Source: Aromatoleum toluvorans
GTDB taxonomy: Bacteria; Pseudomonadota; Gammaproteobacteria; Burkholderiales; Rhodocyclaceae
Length of the DNA: 64,000 nt
Assembly (NCBI RefSeq): GCF_012910905.1
Contig: NZ_WTVN01000010.1
Location: 57,812 to 121,811, forward strand
Direction: 5' to 3'
Each line of letters starts with the position of its first letter. Positions within the stretch are counted from its first letter, which is position 1. Shown piece by piece: positions 1-8,156 of the stretch. The position numbers and the translations under genes are program-made. Below the pieces are notes generated by a model. The model was not told the origin of the DNA. It saw only the letters and a program-made list of their open reading frames with translations, and ran no database searches.

Positions 1-2
1 TC

Positions 3-986
3 GGCGATCTCAGCGTCGAGTACGTCCCGCTCGACGACGCGAGCGATCCCACCGCCTCGGTCACCGCAGTGAAGAAGCTGATCTCGGAGCAGAACGTCGA
101 TGCGATCATCGGCCCCTCGGGCTCGCCCAACGCGATGGGCGTGATCCAGTTCGTCGCCGACGCAGGCGTGCCGCTGCTCGCGCCGGTCGGCACCGCCGCC
201 GTCGTGACGCCGATGGACGACAAGAAGAAGTGGGTGTTCAAGACCACGCAGAACGACGACATCATCGCCACGGCGCTGGTCGAGCACATGGTGAAAAGGG
301 GCGTGAAGACGGTCGGCTTCATCGGCGTCGGCGACCCCTACGGCGAGAACTGGTACAAGGTGTTCTCGGCGCTCGCCGAAAAGAACGGCATGAAGATCGT
401 CGCCAACGAGCGCTACCAGCGCCAGGACGCATCGGTCACCGGCCAAAGCCTGAAGATCCTCGCCGCTAAACCCGACGCGGTGCTCGTCGCCGCCGCCGGC
501 GGTCCCGCGGTGCTGCCGCAGACCACGCTCGTCGAGCAGGGCTACAAGGGCCAGATCTACCAGACCCACGGCGCCGCCCTGCCCGACTTCCTCAAGCTCG
601 GTGGCAGGAAGGTCGAGGGCACGATCCTCGCCGCGAGCCTGATGCTGGTGCTGCCCGAGATCGCCGACAGCCATCCGTCGAAGAGGATCGCCGCCGACTA
701 CATCGCCGCCTACGAGAAGGCGCACGGCACGAAACCCGCGACCTTCGGCGCCAACGTCTTCGACGCCGGCCTGCTGCTGCAGCAGGCGATCCCGGCCGCC
801 GCGAAGGTCGCCAAACCCGGCACGAAGGAGTTCCGCGCCGCGCTGCGCGACAGCCTCGAGCAGACCCGCGAGCTCGTCGGCACCCAAGGCATCTACAACA
901 TGAGCGCCACCGACCACAGCGGCTTCGACGAGCGCGGCCGCGTGCTCATCGCCGTCAGGGACGGCGGCTGGACGCTGGCGAAGTAA
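3..986 (+). CDS. ABC transporter substrate-binding protein, branched-chain amino acid/aromatic type (5' partial)
   Basis: This is the C-terminal 327 residues of a periplasmic solute-binding protein of the LivK (type I periplasmic binding fold) family. The open frame runs off the left edge, so the signal peptide and first lobe are missing. Visible family features are the hinge and ligand-facing stretches IIGPSGSPNAMGV and AVLVAAAGGPAV, and the C-terminal segment QGIYNMSATDHSGFDERG, which is typical of LivK-like proteins in aromatic degraders. The protein would deliver an amino acid, aromatic acid or similar anion to a LivHMGF permease. No permease genes follow, so any partners lie to the left. 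Family assignment is firm; the ligand cannot be read from the sequence. Confidence 0.9.
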   Translation, partial: GDLSVEYVPLDDASDPTASVTAVKKLISEQNVDAIIGPSGSPNAMGVIQFVADAGVPLLAPVGTAAVVTPMDDKKKWVFKTTQNDDIIATALVEHMVKRGVKTVGFIGVGDPYGENWYKVFSALAEKNGMKIVANERYQRQDASVTGQSLKILAAKPDAVLVAAAGGPAVLPQTTLVEQGYKGQIYQTHGAALPDFLKLGGRKVEGTILAASLMLVLPEIADSHPSKRIAADYIAAYEKAHGTKPATFGANVFDAGLLLQQAIPAAAKVAKPGTKEFRAALRDSLEQTRELVGTQGIYNMSATDHSGFDERGRVLIAVRDGGWTLAK

Positions 987-1004
987 GCCGGTCATTGCAT
1001 AACC

Positions 1005-1098
1005 CGTAGGGCGGAACAAGCGCAGCGCATTCCGCCGGATGGCGCCCCTCGCGGATCGGCATCCGGCGGATTACGCCTGCGGCTAATCCGCCCTACGG
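1005..1098. repeat. Palindromic intergenic repeat, family A (CGTAGGGCGG), copy 1
   Basis: An imperfect inverted repeat opens with CGTAGGGCGG and closes with CCGCCCTACG. Inside it are inner arms of the type GCATTCCGCCGGAT and ATCCGGCGGATTACGCC. Related copies lie at 14641-14736 and 19991-20088, with a half copy at 27052-27090. All are intergenic, as expected for REP-like elements. This copy sits between the binding-protein gene and nnrS and could act as a transcriptional stop or mRNA stabiliser. Confidence 0.8.
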
Positions 1099-1124
1099 TT
1101 CACGTCCCGCACACGAAACACTCG

Positions 1125-1150
1125 CACCACCCTCACCACCCTCACCACCT
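1125..1150. repeat. Short tandem repeat of the 9-mer CACCACCCT
   Basis: Almost three copies of CACCACCCT lie head to tail about 75 bp before the nnrS start. Its role is unknown. It could affect spacing in the nnrS promoter region if copy number varies. Confidence 0.6.
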
Positions 1151-1224
1151 TTGACAACGGACAGAATCCCCGCGCGACATCCCCTCTAGACTGAAGCAAT
1201 TCCAACAATTGCCCGGTCACCGAA

Positions 1225-2430
1225 ATGCTCGCAACCCTGCCCCGCATCGTCCCGGTGTCGCTATGGGTGAGCGCGTTCCGCCCCTTCTTCCTGCTCGGCA
1301 CCCTGTACGCCCCGCTGCTGATGGGTGCCTGGCTCGGCGCATGGCTCGGCTGGTGGAGCGGCCCGGTCGGCAACATGCCGGCGGCGCTGTGGCACGGTCA
1401 CGAGATGATCTTCGGCTTCTCCACCGCAATCATCCTCGGCATCGTGCTCACCGCGCTGCCGAGCTGGGCCGGCACCGAGGAGATCCACGGCACTCGCCTC
1501 GCCCTCATCGTCGCCGCATGGCTCGCCGGCCGGCTCGCCTTCTGGGCCCTGCCGCTGCTGCCCGCCGGCGTCGCGGCCGTGGCCGACTGCCTGCTGTTTC
1601 CGCTCGTGTTCGCGACGGTCGCACCGCAGCTGCTGCGGGCGGCGAACCGCCTGTACCTGTTGCTGCTGCCGGTTCTCGCGGCCTTCTTCACGGCGAACCT
1701 CGCCTTTCATCTCAGCATCGGCGCAGGCAATCCGGCCTTCGCCACGCTCGCCCTGCACGGCGGCGTCTATACGATCCTCACGCTCTACGTGCTCAAGGGC
1801 GGCGTGCTCACGCCGATCTTCACCGGCAACGCGCTGCGCGAAAAAGGGCGCGGGGAACAGGCGCCGTTCCGGATGTGGCTCGACGTCACCGCCGTCGGCC
1901 TCGTCGTCGCGCTCGCCGCGCTCGACCTCGCCGGCGCGCCGGCCCGCTGGGTCGGCCTCGCCGCCCTCGCCTGCGCTCTCGTCCATGCGGGGCGCGTCGG
2001 CCGCTGGAAAGGCTGGCGCGTCGCCGACGTCCCCCTCCTCCTCGTCATGCACCTCGGCTTCGCCTGGCTGATCCTCGCCTTCGCCCTCAAGGCGCTCGCG
2101 GCGCTCACCGGCCTCGTTTCCGGCACCGCATGGCTGCACGCCTTCACGGTCGGCAGCCTCGGGATGATGATGCTCGGCCTGATGACCCGCGTAAGCCTAC
2201 GCCACACCGGCCGCCCCCTCGCGCTGCCGTCCGCAATGCGCCTCGCCTGCGCGCTCGTCTTCACCGCGGCAATCGCGCGGCTACTGCTGTCGATGCCCGA
2301 AGTGCGACCAGCCGCGATCACCGCGGCCGCGGTGCTCTGGGCGGGGGCTTTCGCAATCTACTTGTCCAGGTTCGGGGCGCTGCTGGCAAGACCGAGCCTT
2401 CCGCGCAAGAGTGGCGGACTCAACAATTGA
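1225..2430 (+). CDS. nnrS: NnrS family membrane protein
   Basis: A 401-residue polytopic inner-membrane protein with about twelve hydrophobic segments. The N-terminal region FRPFFLLGTLYAPL and the motif WHGHEMIFGF near residue 55 are hallmarks of NnrS. NnrS proteins are haem- and copper-containing membrane proteins associated with nitric oxide stress and denitrification in proteobacteria; the biochemical role is not settled. The ATG at 1225 is chosen because the family motif FRPFF begins about 18 residues in, as in homologues. The gene stands alone. I looked for an FNR/NNR-type box upstream and saw no convincing TTGAT-N4-ATCAA. Its presence fits a denitrifying host. Confidence 0.92.
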   Translation: MLATLPRIVPVSLWVSAFRPFFLLGTLYAPLLMGAWLGAWLGWWSGPVGNMPAALWHGHEMIFGFSTAIILGIVLTALPSWAGTEEIHGTRLALIVAAWLAGRLAFWALPLLPAGVAAVADCLLFPLVFATVAPQLLRAANRLYLLLLPVLAAFFTANLAFHLSIGAGNPAFATLALHGGVYTILTLYVLKGGVLTPIFTGNALREKGRGEQAPFRMWLDVTAVGLVVALAALDLAGAPARWVGLAALACALVHAGRVGRWKGWRVADVPLLLVMHLGFAWLILAFALKALAALTGLVSGTAWLHAFTVGSLGMMMLGLMTRVSLRHTGRPLALPSAMRLACALVFTAAIARLLLSMPEVRPAAITAAAVLWAGAFAIYLSRFGALLARPSLPRKSGGLNN

Positions 2431-2695
2431 AGCCGAGAACCCGTGCCCGACTCAAGATAAATGCAGGGGCCATCCTTCTCTTCTAAGCGACTGGCAAGTC
2501 GCGAGCCCGAGCTCCCGTTCTGACTCCCCAGCGCGAACGTCAGCTGTATGTGTTGCAGTTGCTCGAAATCGTGGTCGACACCCTCGCAGGTACTCAAGCT
2601 TTGCGCAGCGATCGGCGCTGCCCCTGTTCATCATCTCATCCGGCCGTGCTACGCCTTGATGTTTCCAAATTGAATTTCTCCGAATCCAATGATCA

Positions 2696-3280
2696 TCAAG
2701 GAAGCCGACGACAAGCGCGCACAACTTGGCCGCGGGGTGTATTGGATGAGGGGAGGGGAAAAGCTGGATTCCCTCGTGCGATGACAGACTCGATGCCGAT
2801 CCATTCAAAGTTGTCATGTCCATCGATCCAGATTGGAAGGGTCAGCAAGTCCTCAGGCAGACCTTTCATGTTCTCCCACCAGCAGATCGGAATCATGCCG
2901 CCACCTTCGAGGAAGCCGACAAGCTCTGAAAGCCAACCCGAATATTCCCAGTCACGGCCTTTGCCTTTTGCGGCAATCTCTGGGAAGCATTCGAGAAATT
3001 TTTCAGCCAACGCCCTGGCGTCCTTTCCAGAAGCGTCCTTCCATCCGAAATATTCGCCAGAACCCGTGATTGCAACAAGCTCGTTGTCACCTGCGAGTCT
3101 TCCGGCAGGAATTGCTATTCCGTTTTCGGCGAAGCAGTGTTTCGGGGCAATCGCGAAACGGAAGCCGAGTGGGTTCATGTACGGCATACCACGCAACTGT
3201 TGGTAGCCAAGTCGGTGAAGCTCGGAGAGCATACGAAGGCATCTCTGTGCCCTACGAACCCATTCGATCCTAGATTTCAT
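2696..3280 (-). CDS. Hypothetical protein, 194 aa
   Basis: I do not recognise this protein. It is soluble, with no signal peptide or membrane segment. The middle is rich in aromatic residues and glycine (GSGEYFGWKDASG, GRDWEYSGWLSEL, ICWWENMKGLPEDLL). The GC content and codon use are lower than in the catabolic operons, and it opens an island that also holds a nuclease-like gene and a decayed recombinase. The start at 3280 gives MKSRIEWVRRAQ, which looks like a real N terminus. A contact-dependent immunity or defence-associated role is possible from context only. Confidence 0.6.
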   Translation of the reverse strand: MKSRIEWVRRAQRCLRMLSELHRLGYQQLRGMPYMNPLGFRFAIAPKHCFAENGIAIPAGRLAGDNELVAITGSGEYFGWKDASGKDARALAEKFLECFPEIAAKGKGRDWEYSGWLSELVGFLEGGGMIPICWWENMKGLPEDLLTLPIWIDGHDNFEWIGIESVIARGNPAFPLPSSNTPRGQVVRACRRLP

Positions 3281-3449
3281 TCGTCTCTCCGTTTTTCACA
3301 AGACTAGCATTTAGAGATAATTCTGGACAGATCGTTCCGCCAACCGCGAGTCCGTGGGCGTTCTTGAATTTTCCAGAAATGCATACGATGCTAAGTCTTC
3401 CATCTCATTGGCCGGGACCGACTTCTATCAAGTCATTTTTATCACATAA

Positions 3450-4574
3450 CTATTCAGCTTCGTCGGCTGACTCCTCGAGCTTTTCGAGCACTTCTTGTTT
3501 TAGGTACTCGAGGTTCGGGTCCTCTGCAAGTTGCTGAACCTTCTCATATGGCAGATATGTACAAAGTTTTGATAATGCACCTTGATTGAATATAGCGAAA
3601 GCCGGGCGACGTAGTTCCTGGAATACCTTCTTGCGACGTTCCTCTGGCGCGACGATGTGCAATTTCGTGTGGAAATTGGGCTGCAAGGCAAGTAAGTCAG
3701 CCATGCGCAGTAGGCCTGAGTAGATCGCTGTCGTGTGCTCCACCTCGAAGGCACGAACGATCGATTTCTTCTGGAGCCAAAGTACATCTATCTGCTCGAC
3801 AGTTTTGATTGCGGGCTCTGAAAACTGGGCGTATGGAAGTTGGTTGAGCAGAATGGGCTCATCCATCTCTGAGGCGACAGCCTCCTTGTCAGCCTTCGGA
3901 ATCCAGACCTCAAAACCCATCGCTAGACCAATATTCGCGAGCAAGGCCTGCATCTTGTGAGAGGTCCGAACCGGGCCCGCTTCAGCTTGGCTGTCAGTTT
4001 GCTGATCTACCACTGTGTCTTCTGGAGGCTCCGGTTCAGGGATGTGAACGGAAACGGCTTGGCCAACGACGTTGGTCATTTTGTAGCTTCGCCGCTTGTC
4101 CCAGTCGTCCTTAGTGATGCCGTCTGAAATTGGCTTGGCGGCTTGGCTGGCAAGTAGTTCCTCGACAAATTGACCGTCGACTTCGGAAAGTCTGACGCCG
4201 CTGCTGCGAAGGATTGCGTTCCAACCGCCAGCGCCCTGTTCTACATTCTTCGTGAATGATAGGGCAGTCCAAACGTCCTTCCGTTTGATAGGAACTAGGG
4301 AACCTTTATCTAGCCATATCAGCGGTTTGCAGGCGAACTGTAGAGAGTATTCTTGGATGACCTCGTCTCCAGGCGCCGCCTCAGATAAGTTACCCGTGAC
4401 TTCTAGAATGCCAACCCAGCAGGACAGACCTTTCAGGTAGCAGACGATCTTGTCGCCGGGCTTGATCTTGGTAACCCACGCTCTTCGGTTAGGGTGAAAG
4501 CCGCAGATGGACTTTTCTGTCTTGGAGAATTCTTCGTAGGTCTCAACGGAAAAAATATCGACAAAGTAGGTCAT
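3450..4574 (-). CDS. EVE-like domain protein with C-terminal PD-(D/E)XK-like nuclease domain
   Basis: A 374-residue protein. Residues 1-110 resemble an EVE/PUA-type domain, which in other proteins reads modified bases in DNA: MTYFVDIFSVETYEEF at the start and GDKIVCYLKGLSCWVGILEV around residue 40. A Pro/Glu-rich linker follows at about 180-205. The C-terminal part contains QIDVLWLQKKSIVRAFEVEH near residue 260, an Asp followed about ten residues later by E-V-E, which is the core pattern of PD-(D/E)XK nucleases. The combination suggests a modification-dependent restriction enzyme. The gene stands alone, has lower GC than the host genes and lies next to a decayed recombinase. The domain reading comes from motif recognition only; the nuclease lysine is not in the usual place, so activity is uncertain. 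Confidence 0.6.
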   Translation of the reverse strand: MTYFVDIFSVETYEEFSKTEKSICGFHPNRRAWVTKIKPGDKIVCYLKGLSCWVGILEVTGNLSEAAPGDEVIQEYSLQFACKPLIWLDKGSLVPIKRKDVWTALSFTKNVEQGAGGWNAILRSSGVRLSEVDGQFVEELLASQAAKPISDGITKDDWDKRRSYKMTNVVGQAVSVHIPEPEPPEDTVVDQQTDSQAEAGPVRTSHKMQALLANIGLAMGFEVWIPKADKEAVASEMDEPILLNQLPYAQFSEPAIKTVEQIDVLWLQKKSIVRAFEVEHTTAIYSGLLRMADLLALQPNFHTKLHIVAPEERRKKVFQELRRPAFAIFNQGALSKLCTYLPYEKVQQLAEDPNLEYLKQEVLEKLEESADEAE

Positions 4575-4853
4575 GACTACGGGCCTTTGTGTGTTTCTTT
4601 GGCGGAGGTGGGCGTGGGAAGTAATCTACGCCAGAAGCATGAGCATGGGAACTGCTCAGCCAATAATCGACCGCCCAAGTTGAATGTAGGCTGTCAGGCT
4701 GGTTACAGCGTGAAGCCGCCATCCGAATGACAGGTTTGTCGCCTGGACAAGTGCCAGGAGGTGGCCGGTAGTACGCTCTGGGCATCTACCCCGATAGCCG
4801 CCGGAGGCAGCCAGTTCAAGAATCAGGCTCCGTTCAACAGCAAGGAGCCGATC

Positions 4854-5276
4854 ATGGAAACCCATGAGCATCGGCATCGGGAAGCTTGGAACAAGGGGAA
4901 GTTGGCTAGTCAGAAAGCACCGCTCAAACCCAAGGACATCTGGGCGATCCGCATCCGTCTGCAGAATGCGCATGCGGTGCGCAACCTGCCCATGTTCAAC
5001 CTCGCGATCGACAGTAAGCCCAGCGACTGCGATCTAGTCAGCGTGAGGGTGCGCGACGTGACGCACGGAAACTAGGTCCTCTCACGCGCGACGGTAGTGC
5101 AAAGGAAGACGCAGCGGCCCGCGCAGTTCGAGCTGACCGAGTCTACGCGCACTGCGGTCGCTCCCTGGATCGCGAAGGCCGCGCTGAGGCCCGAGACCAA
5201 CCTCTTTTAGATTCGCCTGCACCAAACTCCACATGTCTCCACCTGGCAGTACGCGACTCGCCATCCCGGAACTTGA
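4854..5276 (+). pseudogene. Decayed tyrosine recombinase (short integrase family)
   Basis: The frame opening METHEHRHREAWNKGK matches the N terminus of a common family of about 200-residue phage-type integrases, continuing with PLKPKDIWAIRIRLQNAH and LAIDSKPSDCDLVSVRVRD. A TAG at 5073-5075 interrupts it after THGN, where family members have Gln, so CAG to TAG is the likely change. The same frame then continues with recognisable family sequence (RATVVQRKTQRPAQFELTE), a second TAG at 5208-5210, another short matching piece (HVSTWQYA) and a TGA at 5274-5276. The C-terminal catalytic part with His-x-x-Arg and Tyr is missing. It marks past mobility of the 2.7-7.4 kb island. Confidence 0.8.
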
Positions 5277-5503
5277 AAAATGTCCATTTAGGTCGCTCAT
5301 GGGTCGCTGGCACGTGCAACTAAGAATACTTTCCGCCTGGTCTCAACTCATGTAGCCGACCGCATGTACTCCGGATTACGCGAGGCGTCAAGGATATGAG
5401 AAATCTTGTCATCATAATGCCAGTACATTACCCTAGCTGCCTCTACGTACTTTCATGTATCCATAGCCCCCGTGTTACTTGAGCAGGGGCAATCGAGCTA
5501 ATA
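5277..5503. other. AT-rich non-coding stretch before the receiver/kinase-like pair
   Basis: No open frame with credible coding character. GC content drops sharply from about 5330 onward, and the stretch leads into the start codon at 5504. It probably carries the promoter of the following two-gene unit, but I cannot identify boxes with confidence. Confidence 0.4.
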
Positions 5504-6310
5504 ATGGACCCGATTTCATTAATCGAAACAGCAAAGCAATTTTTTGACGGGCAAGGTGCCCTGGCAAACGCCGCTGGCATAGTAAGTTTTATCGGAGGCG
5601 GCGCGATCGCCGCTTGGAAGATTTCTGCGTACGTCCTTCAACGGGTTTCAACGAAAAAATTTAACTCCATTTCCGAGTGGGCTCTTGCCAAATACGGAAA
5701 CAACGGCGGTCTTTTAACCGAGAAATTGCGGCAATCCATAAGAATATCATTTGTGGATGACAACCTTGCAGACCTCCCAGAAGCATACATTCGCAGCCTA
5801 AAATATGATCTAACGACGTTCGACCATATTTCGCTTGCCGATATATCTATACTAGAAAGATTTGATGTTGTTGTTCTCGATATAACAAACGTAGTCCCTG
5901 AGGACATGAGAAACGGCGGACTTGAAATCATCAAGCGATTAAAATCACTGCCGACCCCGCCCCTTGTTATAGCCGTCTCCCAAAAAAAATATGATCCGAC
6001 TGTCTCAAATTTTTTTAAGCTAGCTGACGCGGTATTGAAGAAACCTGTCAAGGAAGCGGAGTTAGAAGCCGCATTAAATAGGCTACTAATTACCCTCGTC
6101 ACCCCAAATGGGCTGGCAAAATCTATCGACACCTTGCTAGACACGTATGTGATAAGCGAGAATGATAGAAAAAATTTAAATGGCCAATTGATCAAGGCAT
6201 TGGAGACAAACGGGAAAATCATGCCAGAATTTGAGAATATCAAACCAATTTCCAACCGAATTAACAATTTACTGCAGCGGTTCTATCGTTTCTCAGTGTG
6301 CTACGTATGA
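5504..6310 (+). CDS. Membrane-anchored receiver-domain-like protein
   Basis: A 268-residue protein with markedly AT-rich codon use compared with the host genes. Residues about 20-48 form one hydrophobic segment (AAGIVSFIGGGAIAAWKI), so the protein is probably membrane-anchored. Residues about 78-190 look like a response-regulator receiver domain: the acidic pair in ISFVDDN, a phosphoacceptor-type Asp in DVVVLDITNV near residue 124, and the conserved Lys in VLKKPVKEAEL near residue 178. The C-terminal 80 residues are unassigned and carry no recognisable DNA-binding domain. The stop overlaps the next start as ATGA, so the pair is translationally coupled. I infer an atypical two-component module acquired by transfer; the output is unknown. 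Confidence 0.65.
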   Translation: MDPISLIETAKQFFDGQGALANAAGIVSFIGGGAIAAWKISAYVLQRVSTKKFNSISEWALAKYGNNGGLLTEKLRQSIRISFVDDNLADLPEAYIRSLKYDLTTFDHISLADISILERFDVVVLDITNVVPEDMRNGGLEIIKRLKSLPTPPLVIAVSQKKYDPTVSNFFKLADAVLKKPVKEAELEAALNRLLITLVTPNGLAKSIDTLLDTYVISENDRKNLNGQLIKALETNGKIMPEFENIKPISNRINNLLQRFYRFSVCYV

Positions 6311-7407
6311 ATCTCATTGATGCTTTTGAGAGCGGAGCTATCGCAATACCATGGGCAGTGTCTATAGATGGGAAATACTTCCCATCTTCCACTGGACGTG
6401 ATGCGCCGATGCACTGCATTACCGATTGCAATGATAAATACTGTCAGAATCCAGGAGGAACGTTACTTGGCCATCAGTGCACCGTAGGCTTCACCTATTA
6501 TCACGGCAAAGTTGGCGAGGCAATCATTATCCTCTTTGGGACATTAGGTTCAAAAGGATGGGAGTCCGTTGATACCGGAATTAGGCAAAAGAATAAAGAC
6601 GATCTAAAGGGAAGATCTGTCTCCGCAAGAGATTTTTCCAGTTGGCTGGAAAAATTAAAGTCGCTGAATAAACTATTTGTTGACTATAAAAATAACATTC
6701 TAAGTGAAGCTCTTCATCCATTGCATGAGACGCCAAAGATTGCCGAAGAAATACGAAATCTGGCTGATTCACTAGTAAACTTAAAGCCAGGCAAGACTTT
6801 TGACGAGCGCTTTTCCGCCGCATTGCCAGCGGAGAGAGGTATCTACAAAGGCGCGCAACTCTTGGTTGACTCATTTGACATGCTGAGTATTTTCTTTAAC
6901 CCGGAAAGTGCCAAATTGGGCGAAAAACGGATTGCTGAGCCATACAAGCTTATACACAAATTAGTCTTGCTTCTTTCCAATAGCAATAATGGCTTGACCC
7001 GACGACGTCCAAAAATTTACGGTGAATCGTACAAGAAGTATCTTGCTCTAGAGTCCTTTCGGATAATACCGCTTGCCCTATTGAATAATGCGATCAAGTA
7101 CTCCATGACGGAAGAAGTTATAATCGACGTTCGCGACGTTGATAATGGAACATTATTTTCACTTGTAAGCACAGGACCTTATATTTCTGAAGAAGAATGT
7201 GGCCGCATTTTTGAGCGAGGATTTCGTGGAAAATACGCGCAGTCGATCGACCGAGACGGCATGGGAATAGGCCTTTACGTTGCACGAGAGGCTGCCATTG
7301 CCAATAGAACCACTATTAAGGTCGTTAGTGAAGACTTGGGTTACAGTTTGAAGAGCATTCCCATGGCACGTAATACATTCAGCTTTGTTGTCAGAGATGT
7401 AGTCTGA
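6307..7407 (+). CDS. Histidine-kinase-like ATP-binding protein (atypical)
   Basis: A 366-residue soluble protein whose C-terminal part is a GHKL/HATPase domain. It has an N box at about residue 256 (LALLNNAIKYSM), an F-box-like EECGRIFERGFRGK and a G box DGMGIGLYVAREAA near residue 316. There is no membrane segment and no normal H box. A helix with LSEALHPLHETPKIAEEI near residue 138 is the only candidate phosphoacceptor region. The first 120 residues contain a Cys cluster (CITDCNDKYCQN) and no known sensor domain that I can name. The start at 6307 is chosen because it forms the ATGA overlap with the receiver-like gene. Low GC, coupling and the neighbouring recombinase remnant point to an acquired signalling or defence-type module. 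Confidence 0.65.
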   Translation: MNLIDAFESGAIAIPWAVSIDGKYFPSSTGRDAPMHCITDCNDKYCQNPGGTLLGHQCTVGFTYYHGKVGEAIIILFGTLGSKGWESVDTGIRQKNKDDLKGRSVSARDFSSWLEKLKSLNKLFVDYKNNILSEALHPLHETPKIAEEIRNLADSLVNLKPGKTFDERFSAALPAERGIYKGAQLLVDSFDMLSIFFNPESAKLGEKRIAEPYKLIHKLVLLLSNSNNGLTRRRPKIYGESYKKYLALESFRIIPLALLNNAIKYSMTEEVIIDVRDVDNGTLFSLVSTGPYISEEECGRIFERGFRGKYAQSIDRDGMGIGLYVAREAAIANRTTIKVVSEDLGYSLKSIPMARNTFSFVVRDVV

Positions 7408-7733
7408 TGGCGCTGATTGTATTATTCGCTCTTTCGTCTGCTCCACTGCGCGTTAGCGGATGTGCAAAGCGTTAGACCGTGCAGAACCTTACGTTGAAAG
7501 GTTCGCTATGGCTGCGAATTTGCCAGCAAACAGTCCTCAGGTGCGACTGGATTCGAACTTCGAAGCGGATGCGGCAGAAAACGTGCGGAGCTACAACGGC
7601 TGACCGACGCGTTGCTGCCTTAGGCGTGGCTATACGCCAACGGCAGGTCAGGCCGACCAACTGCCCTCGCTCGGAGACTCCCCCGATCAGTCTGCGCTAG
7701 CGCCCGGCAAGCCGGGCACGCCGGATGCGCGCC
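7408..7733. other. Intergenic stretch without recognisable gene
   Basis: This is the transition from the AT-rich island back to host-like GC. It contains a perfect small hairpin at 7702-7717 (GCCCGGC, AA, GCCGGGC) just beyond the end of the leftward SufU-like gene, which could end that transcript but lacks a U-run. I see no tRNA and no credible coding frame. Confidence 0.4.
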
Positions 7734-8156
7734 TCAGCTGGCGCCAAGGGCGATCGTCAGGGCTTCGAACGGGATCATCACGCAGCCATGCCGGCTGCGG
7801 TACCCCTGCACCGGCGCGAACAGCGCGATCTCTTCAGCCCCCTCGGACATCCCCGACACCTCGCCCCCGGCCAGCATCGCAGCCATGCGCGCGCGCAGCC
7901 GTTCGACCTCGGCCGGCGTACGGCCGACCGCATGCAGGCCGAGCAGCGATGCCGATGCGCGGCACAGCAGGCATCCCTTGACCTCGTGCGCGAGCGCCGC
8001 GATACGGCCGTCGACAAGTTCGACGTCCATCCGCACGCGGTCGCCGCACATCGGGCTGTCGCGTAGCGCCGAACCGGTCGGCGCAGCGAGGCGGCCGGCG
8101 CCGTGGGCGGCGTCGGCGAGCTCGCGGATGGCTTTGTTGTAGAGGGCTTCGATCAT
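7734..8156 (-). CDS. SufU/IscU-like iron-sulfur cluster scaffold protein
   Basis: A 140-residue protein of the NifU N-terminal/SufU fold, which receives sulfur and iron and hands on Fe-S clusters. The three expected cysteines are visible: in PMCGDRVRM, in EVKGCLLCRASASLL, and in SRHGCVMIP near the C terminus. The pattern CGD, GC..C.ASAS and a late Cys matches SufU more than classical IscU. Its start overlaps the stop of the MoeA-like gene as ATGA, so it is the last gene of a tight three-gene cofactor unit. Context suggests a dedicated role in maturing a molybdenum/Fe-S enzyme of the nearby catabolic operons, which is inference. Confidence 0.8.
   Translation of the reverse strand: MIEALYNKAIRELADAAHGAGRLAAPTGSALRDSPMCGDRVRMDVELVDGRIAALAHEVKGCLLCRASASLLGLHAVGRTPAEVERLRARMAAMLAGGEVSGMSEGAEEIALFAPVQGYRSRHGCVMIPFEALTIALGAS

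Noticed and set aside
1141..1224. FNR/NNR box upstream of nnrS
   Set aside because: TTTGACAACGGACAG shows only one half-site resembling TTGAT; there is no matching second half at the right distance.
7500..7570. A TGGATTCGAAC-like stretch suggestive of a tRNA T-arm
   Set aside because: No acceptor stem, anticodon stem or CCA end can be folded around it.
7702..7717. Perfect GCCCGGC/GCCGGGC hairpin as a terminator
   Set aside because: No U-run on either side; kept only as a remark on the intergenic stretch.
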